A stretch of 64,000 nt of DNA from Kappaphycus alvarezii (taxonomy: Eukaryota; Rhodophyta; Florideophyceae; Gigartinales; Solieriaceae): contig NADL03000499.1 in assembly GCA_002205965.3 (NCBI GenBank), positions 1 through 64,000 on the forward strand. The letters run 5' to 3'. Position 1 is the first letter of the stretch; every line of letters begins with the position of its first letter. Shown in pieces: positions 9,187 to 19,292 of the stretch. Under the pieces are notes generated by a model that was given only the letters and a program-made list of their open reading frames with translations, made no database searches and was not told the origin of the DNA. The translations under genes were made by a program, and so were the position numbers.

Positions 9187-10191
9187 GTGAAAATCTTACA
9201 AAATAGAAGGGATCAAAGGTTGACGGATGCCGGTAACGTATCCATCGCTGAAGAGATTAGTCAAGTCAATGTGACAAAAAGGGATGGGGAAGGGAACATT
9301 TTATCGAAGAAACCTAGGCTAGAGTATGGAATGCTGGAGCATATCCCAGCACCTGTACCTCCTCGAACCAAGAGGTCTGATCAAGTTGTTCCAGGAGTGG
9401 GAGTCACTCCGGCCAAGAAGACGAAAAAGAGTAAGAAAGTTAAGAGTATCTCTAAGGACGTACTAGAGTATGTGAAGAGGTACAATTTGGTGGCTGAGCT
9501 TGCATCGGCCCCAACTGGGATAACGTTTGGTCAACTTTTGAGGGGCGACGCAGAGGATGCGAGAAAAGAACTCAAAAAAATTATCAGGTCTAATAAGTCC
9601 GCTAAGGGTAAGAAACTGTTTCTTCAATCGGCCTCGACAGCACCAAGACGTCTTAAGCTGGTACCAGTCAAAGTATTGGGTATGAAAACCCAAGCTCTCT
9701 TCGATTCGGGTGCTGTTCCAAACCTCATTTCAGAAACTTTGGTGACAGATCTAGGTCTCGAAATTACTCCAACGACTCGAAAAATAACTGTAGCGGATGG
9801 AACCGTCTCAAAATGCATGGGCACTGTTGACAAGGTTTCCGTGTTCTTTGGGGACTCTAAAGTTGATGTAGACTTTCTTGTCATGCCGGATCTCCCTTTC
9901 GATGCAATCATTGGCTGCCCTACCATGGAAAGACTAGGGACATGCATTGACTTGGGCAACCAAATGGTTTCAGTTAATATTGACGGCAGAACCGTGAAGA
10001 TGCCCCTGGATTTCGACAAAAGCACGCATCCTGAAGATTTAAAAGAAACGGACAGTGAAGATTTCACTTCTAGCTATGACAGCGAAGATTCGGAACCAAC
10101 TAACACTTTCAGAAGTGGAAAAGGGTACCCTCGGGGGTTAATGAACATGGCATGGGACGATTATGATTCCGGGTTTGAAATTCTAGGATAA
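9187..10191 (+). CDS. A2 aspartic protease region
   Basis: This 334-residue open frame starts with a Lys/Arg-rich, probably disordered linker (AKKTKKSKKVKS). It then contains a retropepsin domain: the active-site triad in ALFDSGAVPNLIS, followed by the strand and flap region and the second hallmark FDAIIGCPTMERLG. An acidic segment (DSEDFTSSYDSEDSE) follows. The protease would cleave Gag-Pol. It sits between the zinc knuckles and RT, the usual gypsy order. The frame stops at 10191; a +1 frame carries on through 10192-10428 as an acidic spacer leading into RT. I have not used the upstream non-ATG codons as the start because it is probably made as part of a polyprotein. Confidence 0.88.
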   Translation: MKILQNRRDQRLTDAGNVSIAEEISQVNVTKRDGEGNILSKKPRLEYGMLEHIPAPVPPRTKRSDQVVPGVGVTPAKKTKKSKKVKSISKDVLEYVKRYNLVAELASAPTGITFGQLLRGDAEDARKELKKIIRSNKSAKGKKLFLQSASTAPRRLKLVPVKVLGMKTQALFDSGAVPNLISETLVTDLGLEITPTTRKITVADGTVSKCMGTVDKVSVFFGDSKVDVDFLVMPDLPFDAIIGCPTMERLGTCIDLGNQMVSVNIDGRTVKMPLDFDKSTHPEDLKETDSEDFTSSYDSEDSEPTNTFRSGKGYPRGLMNMAWDDYDSGFEILG

Positions 10192-10428
10192 GTTTGAAAC
10201 CCGATGTGTTTCTTTTTGCGATGATATCGAATCAAAGGACAGAATTCGGAGCATGAAAGAAGATTACCTTTGCAAAGAAAATAAGAATACGGCGAACTCC
10301 ATATATGAAGATGTGAGCACGACGGAAGAGGTCCTTCAAAATATTGAGGTTGAGGATCAAGAAGAAAAAGGGCGCCAAATGGCAGAAATCCAAGGAAAAG
10401 TGCAGCACCTTCCCGCCCCGCCTCACTG

Positions 10429-11783
10429 AAAATATCCGACATGTTAACATCTTCCGAAGTAATTGCATGGAGCGTTTCAGATTTGAGACAAGCAAGTGTA
10501 CCGGTTACTCACTCGTTCGAACTTACCGACACTCAACCGATTTACCACAAGCCTAGACGTCAACCGCCAAAATATGACCAATTTATCTCAGAAAATGTTA
10601 CAAGTATGCTGAAAAATGATATTATTCGACCAGTTTCATCCCCATGGTCGTTTCCAGTTGTGGTCGCACCAAAGAAGGTGGAAAGCTGCGTTTTTGCGTC
10701 GATTACCGACAACTGAACCAGAGAATGATACCCGATCGATTTCCGATTCCGAACATGGAGGAGATCCTCGAGGACCTGAAGGACGGGAGATATTTCACCT
10801 CAATTGACCTTTACACTGGCTATTGGCAGATTCCATTGGATGAAAAATGTAAGGAAAAAACAACCTTTACCAGCAAAGCCGGTACGTTCAGGTTCGAAGT
10901 GATGCCTTTTGGTCTCATGAATGCACCAGCTACATTCCAAAGAATGATGAACGAGGTTTTGAAAGGACTTCCATTCGCAAGAGTCTATATCGATGATGTC
11001 GTCATATTCTCAGAAACATTGGATCAGCACATCTCGCACGCACCTCAATACAGTTGTGGAGAGGATATCGGAGTATAGCTTGAAAATTAAGTTGAGCAAA
11101 TGCTTCTTTGCGAAAACTTCTATCCAATTACTCGGTCATATCGTCGACCAAGAGGGAATTAGAGTGGATCCAGAGAAAACGAAAAAAATAGTTGGCACCA
11201 AGGCCCGCTTCAAAGACGGAGGTCCGAAGCTTCTAGGACTGGCCTCATATTACAGAAGATTTATAAAAGATTTCGCCAAGACTGCAGCACCGTTACATGC
11301 CAGCACTACGAAGAAAGGAAAATTTTACTGGAACAAGGAAATGGAAACTGCATTTCAGGAGCTTAAAGATAAGCTATGTGTCCCCCAGTTCTCATGTACC
11401 CAGATTTCAAGAGACCATTCGTTGTGGAGACAGATGCCTCAGAACGGTCTTTGGGTGCCGTTTTGTCCCAAAAAGATGAAAACGGAAGACTACACCCTGT
11501 TCAATTCGCAAGCCGAACTCTGAATGACGCAGAAAAGAGATACTCAGTCTGCGAGAAAGAAGCGCTAGCTGTCGTCTTCGCGCTGAAAAAGTTTCGCATA
11601 TACCTTTTATCACTCGAGAAATTTGTCTTGATAACTGATCACCAGGCACTTAAAACAGCATTCCAAAAGAAGGATGTACATCACCGCTTGGCCCGATGGC
11701 TCGACATTTTCGCAGAATATCGGTTTGAAATTGTGTATAGACCCGGACGCAATAATCAGCCTGCGATTACCTATCCCGCTTGA
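10429..11783 (+). pseudogene. A2 pol: reverse transcriptase and RNase H, frame-shifted
   Basis: The same RT/RNase H as in A1. The N-terminal join (VSDLRQASVPVTHS) is intact here, where A1 lacks one base. New breaks appear where A1 is intact: a lost base near 10678 (AAGGTGGAAAG against AAGGATGGAAAG), an altered run at 11040, one or more losses near 11190-11235, a lost C near 11383, and one near 11763. YIDD, TDAS, CEKEALAVV and TDHQAL are all present. All catalytic residues therefore survive at the DNA level, but no single open frame spans the domain. Confidence 0.9.
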
Positions 11784-12059
11784 GGGACGCACTGATTCCA
11801 ATGAAAAAGCTTCGGAGGACATCGTCGGAGTCGCCGAGTTGCAGTTGCCGAACGATAACGAGTACGAAGCTAATATTCACGGACTGATCAAATTCCTCGA
11901 TGGACTAGAAATGAGAAAGGTTGATCTTGAACACCGAAATTGGGTACGCAGGAATCAAAAGGCTTTTACATTGTGGAATGGGAAACTTTTCCGGCACACT
12001 AAAGCCGGTCCCCGACTAGTGGCCCCTTTGAAAGAAAGAATGAAGATTGAGGACTTTCC

Positions 12060-14200
12060 ATGATGAGCTAGGGCATTGGGATCTCGAAACAACCAAAAAT
12101 TCGTAACTGAGAGATTCTGGTGGCCCGGTATCCATAAGGACGTCTATAACTTCGTGAAAAGCTGCGACAACTGCCAAAAATTCACTCCAATACGGAAGTA
12201 TAAGACAACTCTAAGTTTTCCAGTTTCCGGTCTCTTTGAAACCTTCTCAATTGACTTCGCGGCCCGTTCAAGGAAACTTCTTCCGGAAACAAATATCTCC
12301 TTATAGGGGTGGAACATCTTACTGGATGGCCAATAGCAGTTGCAATCGAGGAGGCAAATGCTGAGGTGGTACTGAGATTCATCGAAAAAGAAATAATTGA
12401 ACCGTTTGGTCTTCCAAAAAGGATCATCTCGGATAACGCCCTTTGTTTTACTGCAACTTCACTGCTTCGTTTTTGGAAGAGAAAGGGATTCAGCTGAAGA
12501 CCGTTCTCGCATACGCTCCTATGTCCAACGGGAAAGCGGAGAGGATGGTTGGAACCATCAAACGAGCAATATCGAAAACTATGTTGGAGAATGAAATCCA
12601 GTGGGAAGATGCCTTACCAAAAGTGTTATACGGCTACCGTCGAAGAAGAGGAAGAAATGGACGCTCACCATTCGAGCTAATGTACGGAAGGGCTCCTAGA
12701 ATGTTAAGAGAGACATGGAAACAAATATTATCGATGAAGAGAGTAGGGAAGTTGAATACTGGCCACCGAAGGCTGGAGATCACACCGCGCGCTAACACAG
12801 ACAAGAAATAAGGATGCAGAACCTGCAGTCAGAACCTTTTCAGTTGGCTCTAAAGTACTTGTAGTACATGGAAAAGCAATGCAGCAGGCTGTGAAGTGGC
12901 CGGCCTTCCAAACCAAGTACTCGAACCCTTGCATCGTCACGGAGGAAAGACACCCGCACTATCAGCTCTGTTCAAGCTCAGGGAAGAGATCAAGGAGGGC
13001 CATCCATGCACGTCGTCTGGTCCCTTACCATCAGAGGCCTGAAGAATTCCTTCTCACACAGGACTATGCGCAACCACGGGGCATACTCATCTTTAACTAT
13101 AGAATGATTCCTATGGGAGGAAAAAGGGCCTGGGAATGGATCATCTCGGTTACGCGGGACTACTACGAACTCCACGTAATCATCCATTTCTACATTAATA
13201 TATGCCTATGTTTTCGTACGTTGAACGGACCATTGCTACCTCAAGAAGATTTCCGACTATTAATAAGAGTTCTATTTTCATTCCAAAACGGAAGGTTCAC
13301 GGAAGCAGGTCCAGAGTTTGTGGAGGTAATATATCATTACTCTATAGGAAGATATGGAATGGTAGCTGCTGGAGACTTGTCGCAAACGTATCTGAATATT
13401 ATCCGTCCAATTTACGTATTTCTCAAGAACAACCAAGACGTGCGACTGAGAGGTTACGCCTTACCCCCGGATATGGAATACAGGCTGGTCCCGTATCCTC
13501 TATGGGAACCTTACGTTTCTCCGCCACAAATTGGGAACGTTGGAGGCGGCGAGGATCCTCCTGAAGCAGTGATGATGACCAGAGGAGGACCTTCAGGAGA
13601 CAACAACCCGCCCAGAAGAGGTTCCGGTCGTCCCCGAGTGGACCTCGTGCAGGTCCCAGTACGTCAGGAGCTGGTCGCGGCCATTCATCGGGACCGTCCA
13701 CCACAACTTCATCTCTAGCTTTGCTTCACAACCATGCACAGCATACAGTCGGAAGAAGAAGATTATCTTTTTGGCTGCGCAATATCTCCGAGGATGCGAA
13801 CGATGCGCAGGTCATTTCTTATTTCATGATAAGCATCTGTTTATGTTTTAGGGCGCTACATGGACCGCACTTATCTTACGAAGATTCGTTCTTGATGATG
13901 CGCGTCTTCTTTTCTTATCGACATCCATTCCTCCGGCATCTTCCAGAAGAGTTTGCATATCACATATATTTTTTCACTCTTGGAAGATTCGGAAGAGTCA
14001 CGGAAGAAGAATGTATTCAACCCCACCTCGATGTGATCAAACCAATATATGAGGCTATGCTACAAAGTGAGGTACCAGTAATGCGAACCTACTTTTTAGA
14101 GCATCATATTGGTAATCAGTTGCATCCGTACCCGTTTGAGAGACCATACATCTTATCAATAAGACAGCGAACACTAACGGAAGCAGAAGAAGAGCAGTGA
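12060..14200 (+). pseudogene. A2 pol: integrase and tandem C-terminal domains
   Basis: Integrase resembles A1 (SIDFA, IISDNA, NGKAERMVG) but is broken by 1 bp losses near 12261, 12470, 12705 and 12755. From 12879 to about 13630 the frame is open and joins the GPY/F-like module, the first C-terminal domain (about 13133-13525) and the start of the linker, passing the C-run that breaks A1. One base is missing at about 13635, after which 13721-14200 carries the second domain and the acidic end. Read with A1, the two copies show that integrase and both C-terminal domains belong to one polyprotein. Confidence 0.88.
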
Positions 14201-14220
14201 CGACCCGGGACGTTCGCCTT

Positions 14221-14233
14221 GAGAAAGGGGGCG
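14221..14233 (+). other. Polypurine tract of A2
   Basis: GAGAAAGGGGG followed by CG lies directly before the 3' LTR, the expected plus-strand primer position. A1 has the variant GAGCGAGAGGGCG at 3866-3878. Confidence 0.75.
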
Positions 14234-15784
14234 TGTAATACAAAAAATGGTCCTCCCCTCATTTAATACAGGAAATGGTCCTCCCTTCACGTAATACAGG
14301 AAATGGTCCTCCCTTCACGTAAGACAGGAAATGTCCTCCCCTCGTGTAATCCAGCAACCTACAACGATCCCGCCCCTAACTTCTCCAACCGTCATTTCCA
14401 AATTTACTTCCATTTTATCTAGATATTTTTATACTGTATTTAACCCTCTGAATCGACCCCGAATCAAGTCCCTTTTCCCTTTTAGCTTACCTCCTCCTCC
14501 AAATTCGCCTTTTTTTGAGAAGAAGGGCGCAAATGCACTATTGCAAAATCCCTTGCAGATTTATTTTACCTATTCCTAATCTATAGAACCTGCCCCGGGA
14601 GCCTATTTAAACCCCTTTATTCTAAGTTCCAAATGCCCCCGATCATTTTACTCATCACCCCTCTCCCCCACACACCCAAAGCACCCCACATTGCCTCCTG
14701 TTCCCCAACTTCTATCACAATGAGCAACCTTCGCCCCTCTGTCCCTATTTCCAAAAACCGCCCTTCCCGTTCCATCAATGGCCTTCGTCTCGCCGCCTAC
14801 GGGCCAACCGATGCCGACGACTACATCCGGCGGCAAACAAAGAAGCAAATCATCGAGTTCGTGCGCCGCCTCTTCATAGAAGAAGAAGCGAGGGAGGTAA
14901 GTCCGGGAGAGGCTGAGAAGGTCGAGGAGGAGAGCGGGGAGTCCTTCGAGGAATGGTTAGCCCCTGAGCTAGTGTACGAGGATCAGGAAGATGAGGAGGA
15001 GGATGAGGAGGATGAGGAGGATGAGGAGGATGAGGAGGATGAGGAGGATGAGGAGGATGAGGATGAGGAAGAAGAGGATGAGGAGGAGGAGGAGGAGGAG
15101 GAGGATGAGGAAGATGAGGCAACAGGGGGCATGGAAAGTGTTGGACCGGTGGGGCCTGGAATAGAGAGTATGGATCAAGTTGTGCCCACGATGGAACCGG
15201 ATGGAGATATCTTTAGTAGTCTAGATATCTCCCAGGGGAAATAGAGAGTTGTGAGCCATTCGCAGATATTTGTGGGGACTGCTTGGACAGCATGGATATT
15301 TTAGAGGAGTTGTTTGGATCTGATTTAGAGAATGGGAAATAAGAGGACCAAATTAATTGTTAGTTTCTTAAGTATCTTTTGCTTAGAGTATATTGTCCAC
15401 ACAAAGTATTTTTATGCATTTCTTAGTATCTTCTGTAGTTTTGTTCGGACTTTAGGGGTAGCCAAAAGTCTATATAAGCTGAGTAAACTGCTTCCTCATG
15501 GAGAGGTCAAGCAAGTTGGCAGACAACTTCAAGCCAAGTCCCGAGTAGTAGGAAGTTGAGAGTCAACTTCAGACCCAAGAAAACGTTTTCTTACGCTGGT
15601 CGCAGAGCGTCAGTGGTAGACCCTGCCCCTTTTATACTTGCTTGTAGCTTTCTCAACTCTCTTCTATATACACTCCCTTTTGTTCGTTCAACAATACCAC
15701 GGCAGCACTTTTGTCGCTCGCAACACCTCCTTCTCAGGGTAATTGGTTCTGAGGATCTCCTCCCCCGCCGATTTACCCCTATCA
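14234..15784 (+). repeat. 3' LTR of A2, long type
   Basis: 1551 bp, TGTAATACA...CCTATCA, nearly identical to 6632-8178. It ends against CCCTCCTTTG, which is not shared with the left flank. Confidence 0.95.
14720..15244 (+). CDS. LTR-encoded acidic protein (3' LTR copy)
   Basis: The start is the ATG at 14720, same context as in the 5' LTR. Here the central repeat is read in the acidic frame: a run of Glu/Asp (DEE-type units) of about 45 residues, flanked by the conserved PTDADDYIRRQTKK block and the PVGPGIESMDQVVPTMEPDG segment. One G fewer in a G-run at about 15237 gives a premature stop (SQGK); one more base would restore the C-terminal DILEELFGSDLE block ending at 15342, as in the 5' copy. 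Acidic tracts of this kind occur in histone-binding and other nuclear proteins, but no such role can be shown here. Confidence 0.7.
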   Translation: MSNLRPSVPISKNRPSRSINGLRLAAYGPTDADDYIRRQTKKQIIEFVRRLFIEEEAREVSPGEAEKVEEESGESFEEWLAPELVYEDQEDEEEDEEDEEDEEDEEDEEDEEDEDEEEEDEEEEEEEEDEEDEATGGMESVGPVGPGIESMDQVVPTMEPDGDIFSSLDISQGK

Positions 15785-16060
15785 CCCTCCTTTGATTTTA
15801 GTCTCCAAATAATGCAGGCGCGACAAGTTTCTACCCGCCGCCCGCATCCGTAGTTAATTTATAAATACCCTCCGCACGCCTCTGTGCGACATTGTATGAC
15901 AAATAAAGATCTACCACCACCTTTGATTTTATTCTAATTCGAGGTAGGTCAAGATGCTCAGACTGGCTCTCTGGGAAAACAGATCAATACCAGTGAGCAG
16001 TGGTAGAGGTAGAGGAGAGAGTATCGAGCTTTTGGATCATTAATCTAAAAAAATCTAAAC
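15785..16060 (+). other. Possible LTR remnant or promoter segment
   Basis: The stretch holds TATAAATA (15862-15869), an AATAAA (near 15902), and two imperfect copies of CCTTTGATTTTAGTCT (15789 and about 15920). TATA plus poly(A) signal within 50 bp is typical of an LTR R region, but I find no partner copy in the window. Confidence 0.3.
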
Positions 16061-16603
16061 GTGTTCAACATAATTGGTAGTGTGGCACGAGTTGGCCTAA
16101 AGAGTTGGCTAGAAGCCTGCCCGTTCACAGTATATTTCAAATTAGTTGGTCAGGCTCTGCTTATACAATCTGAAACTCCCAGTGTGATAGATGGATATCC
16201 AATGCGCTTCAACAAGCATAAAAGCCACCAAATTCGTTGCATTTCTCTATGGATCAGCAGTCATGATGGCCAGGTCACTTTGCTAAACACAAACCTCAGT
16301 TTGCCGCACGGCATCATTTAATCACTGGGCCAAAAGGAAACAAGACACTGTAAAGCCTGATGTCATACCACCGCTAGTGTGCGCGTTAGCCGCTAACGGA
16401 CTACCCAATGGGATCGGACTTGTCCCCTGCATAATCTCTCCGCTCGTAAGGCAGTACCGCGAGATATTGTACTTCATCACAGGCCTAGCGTAGTACGAAC
16501 AGTACTCTATTGCGAGAGCCATGCTCTCTCACATAGATGCCTCATCTTTGGATATGCCCAACATCATTGGCTTTCTGACTGAACTGACGCCTATTTTTCA
16601 GTA
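16061..16603 (+). pseudogene. Unidentified coding relic
   Basis: Two plus-strand open stretches in different frames read on from each other: 16061-16321 (86 residues) and about 16329-16603 with one internal TAG. The second is rich in hydrophobic blocks (CALAANGLPNGIGLVP, SPLVRQYREILYFITG). Together they would give about 175 residues. I do not recognise a family. Codon-like structure and a single stop suggest a gene fragment rather than chance, but this is weak. Confidence 0.35.
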
Positions 16604-17024
16604 GCTCAAATGCTCAGATGTTCGGTATAGATATCCATAATGCCGCTCCCCTTATATCGATAAATCGAAACCAAATTCACTACTTCAAAAGTTGCAGCAC
16701 GCATTCAGCTCACGTTGCCTCCTTTCGACAAGAGGTAGGCGGCGGGTTCCTCTTCTGTGAAATAGCGAAAGATCTGACGCAAAAAGCATCTGCCGACCTT
16801 GAGAAAGCCTCCTCCGGGAGCCGTCAGAACCTTTCAAACCCCCCAACTTTTTTGGTAAAGCTCGATTTATTGAAACTATGCCTACTTTCGTTTTATCGAT
16901 TTTAATGAAAACTATTTTCGATAATTCGAAACTACAATATTTGTGATATATCGAACCTAGAAACCTTCGATTCCAGTGCAAAAACAGGTGTTTACGGGAC
17001 ATTTATGGTAAGGTATTCATTCTC

Positions 17025-17720
17025 CTAACCTGCTACTTCGCATCTTCTTTTTGATGATTTTTGGTCGCTGTAGGCTGTGCCCACGTCCCACTTTTCTCTG
17101 TACCATTCCTTTCTCCACGACTCTGGTTTTTCTTCCTCCAACTCCTTGTCGCTGCCGATCCCCTCATCCTCTTCCCGATGGATTTTTCTTCTGTTGCTAT
17201 CGTCTACACGCAGCGCCACTAGCTCAATGTCGTCATCCTGTCTATTACTGTCAACCGCATCTGGGTCAACATCCCTCTCCGGCCTCACCTCAGTCCCGAC
17301 TGCCTTCACGTCGCCGTCTGGAATGTTTTCACCTTCAGTGTGTGTGTCCTTGCCTGACTTTTCATCGTCATCATCCACTTCCTCTTCGGATTCCACCGGC
17401 TGGTATTCCCTTTGTTCGAGCCTTCGGCTGCTTGATCATCATTGGCATTCAATTGCCTAACAGCGGCAACTTCGTCTATATCTACACGGCCCTCGTCCCT
17501 ACCCCGCCATTACTATCATCACGTGCAACCTTGCTAATAGACCGTTGATTTGTAACCCGACTCTTTTTAGTTCTTTTCTCCATTGCCTTTTGTTTTCTCT
17601 TTTGAGCAAGACCAGAGGCAAAATCAGGTACAGAGATCGTTCGTTCGGCATCGCTACTATCTAATTCATGGGCTGGTGATGAAGAGGGGTTCTTAAAAAT
17701 TCTTCGCTCTCGTAATACCT
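17025..17720 (-). pseudogene. Unidentified highly charged protein relic
   Basis: The minus strand carries a charged protein in two or three frames. 17025-17396 encodes 123 residues beginning MESEEEVDDDDEKSGKD and ending EKWDVGTAYSDQKSSKRR. The upstream part (about 17400-17720) reads through SSSPAHELDSSDAERTISVP and a Lys/Arg-rich stretch (QKRKQKAMEKRTKKSR) resembling a nuclear localisation signal. A further upstream fragment near 17800 has a Cys pair (CEHCNVFLC). Frame changes at about 17400 and 17490 look like 1 bp indels. Function unknown. Confidence 0.4.
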
Positions 17721-18402
17721 TTACAGTATGCCATACATCCCGTCATGTTTTTCTATACCGCTCCATTTATTTCACGCAAAGGAATACGTTGCAATGTTCG
17801 CAGCGTATCGAGGCCCTCTCAGCCTTGTGTCCTTGTAAATATCACGAAGAGAGCATTATTGTCGCATTTCTGCTTGCTTGGGTTTGTGGCCGCTAACTTT
17901 TGTGCTCAAAAGTACCCTATCAGGTGAGCTGCAGAATCGCGTGCGATTTCGTCTCCGCTTGGCGCCCATTTATAGCAGCTTCCTATTCTGGGCTGACTTA
18001 CTTCGGTTATCTCGTTATCTTCTCCTTCGCAACATCCGGCTACCTTTCATTACTCCGTGAGGCTTCTAAAGCTTCCTCCTTCATGTCAGCGGCTTTTTAA
18101 GCAGCTTTAATGAGAGGTCAAAAACAAAATCCGGAAAAGACTGTGTTTTTCAAGGAATCTGTCGGAAACTGTCAAGAGACTTGAAATTATCCCTATCTGC
18201 CAGCCTGTCTTGACGCTATAATAAACGCCACCCTGCAAATGGGCTCTGAACTAGAGGTAGAAAACATGGGTGACCATCTTGGCCTCTTATCTTAGAGATA
18301 ATCGAACTCAATGCAGAAGATCTGACGTGTTCTGCGCTGTCGACAACCCTTTCGTAGAACTGTAAAAAGTTTGAGAGCTATGTTTAAATAGCCTCATCGG
18401 AG

Positions 18403-18627
18403 CTAACTCTGTGGGAAACAGCAGCCTACTGAGAGTATTGATCTAAAGATGTCGTTTTGTTCCTTTTTAATGCCATCTGGTACTGTAAACGGGTTCTCGA
18501 AGATATATTGAAAGTGTTGCATCGACGGATGGCGTACATACGGCTCATTTTTGGTTGAGTTCATACATACACTGATGGGGGTGCTAGGGGGATGATCTGG
18601 CTGGAGATCGAATGGATTGACCATGGT
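18403..18627 (-). other. Unidentified ORF segment inside the pogo-like region
   Basis: From the ATG at about 18624 the frame gives MVNPFDLQPDHPPSTPISV and ends after GCCFPQS (about 73 residues). It lies upstream of, and in the same orientation as, the charged relic at 17.0-17.7 kb and may be its 5' part. No domain recognised. Confidence 0.3.
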
Positions 18628-18979
18628 GCGGAGCACGAGGGGTTGTGTGAGAGGGAATTCAGGGCTATGAAAAGGGTGCGCAATACTCAGATGAGAGAAA
18701 AATACAGTGTAGCGATCTTGAAAGAGGAGTAAGACGGGTTGGAGAGGCCTTGTGCTGATATTACTGGAGGTAGTAGTTGTCGATGGAGACGGGAAGCTTT
18801 GTCGGCGAGAGAGGATAAAGCATGGACCTTGGGAATCCGTAACTTTAACCCGCGACAAGAACTGCCCTCCAGATTTTCGCCACAGTGCAAACATACCATG
18901 AAATTGAATATGCACCTTTGTCAATTCGCATAAAATTTGATGGAAAAAATGCCAAATAATGATTCATGGTATCGAAATA

Positions 18980-19038
18980 TCGAACTTAAGGGCATTTGAA
19001 ATCCGAGAAGCAAGAAGTCCTGGACCCCTTAAGTTCGA
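18980..19038. repeat. Perfect 13 bp inverted repeat
   Basis: TCGAACTTAAGGG (18980-18992) and CCCTTAAGTTCGA (19026-19038) are perfect inverted copies 33 bp apart. The right arm continues into CGATTTATTGAG, a third copy of the pogo-like end motif. This may be a small MITE or two abutting transposon ends. Confidence 0.6.
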
Positions 19039-19292
19039 TTTATTGAGAATATGTGACATTGGAGATACGCAAACCTGAAATTGCACAGTTTTACAGTAAT
19101 CATAAGAATTTTCACTTTTTCTGTACAAGGGGAATCATTGTGATGTGTCAATGATTGTGAATCAAGGTCAGCTGTGTTTCCAAATTAATAATGGTTAACT
19201 ACGTCACACGTAAGGGCTTTAATCTTCCATCATTGACACATGAAAGACGCAGCCCTTCTAGGTAACCAAAGTAAAAGGGCATAATTATTATT

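Larger units (their letters stand above)
6632..15784 (+). mobile_element. Complete Ty3/gypsy element A2 with ORF-bearing LTRs
   Basis: A full LTR retrotransposon of 9153 bp. Order: 5' LTR (6632-8178), primer-binding site, gag, protease, RT, RNase H, integrase, duplicated C-terminal domain, polypurine tract, 3' LTR (14234-15784). The two LTRs (1547 and 1551 bp) differ mostly by small indels and by expansion of a GAGGAT-type repeat, so insertion was recent. LTR ends are TG...CA. The flanking 5-mers, ATATA on the left and CCCTC on the right, do not match, so the ends may derive from two insertions joined by recombination. Confidence 0.95.
16856..18989 (-). mobile_element. Possible pogo-like DNA transposon
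   Basis: The left end TAAAGCTCGATTTATTGAAAC (16856) and the right end, read on the minus strand (18989-18969), agree at 15 of 21 positions. Termini with CTCGATTTAT-type sequence are typical of pogo/Tigger-like elements. Several more TCGAT/ATCGA motifs lie just inside the left end. The interior holds charged minus-strand coding relics (17025-17720, 18403-18627) but no DDE motif that I can identify, so the call is tentative. Confidence 0.3.
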
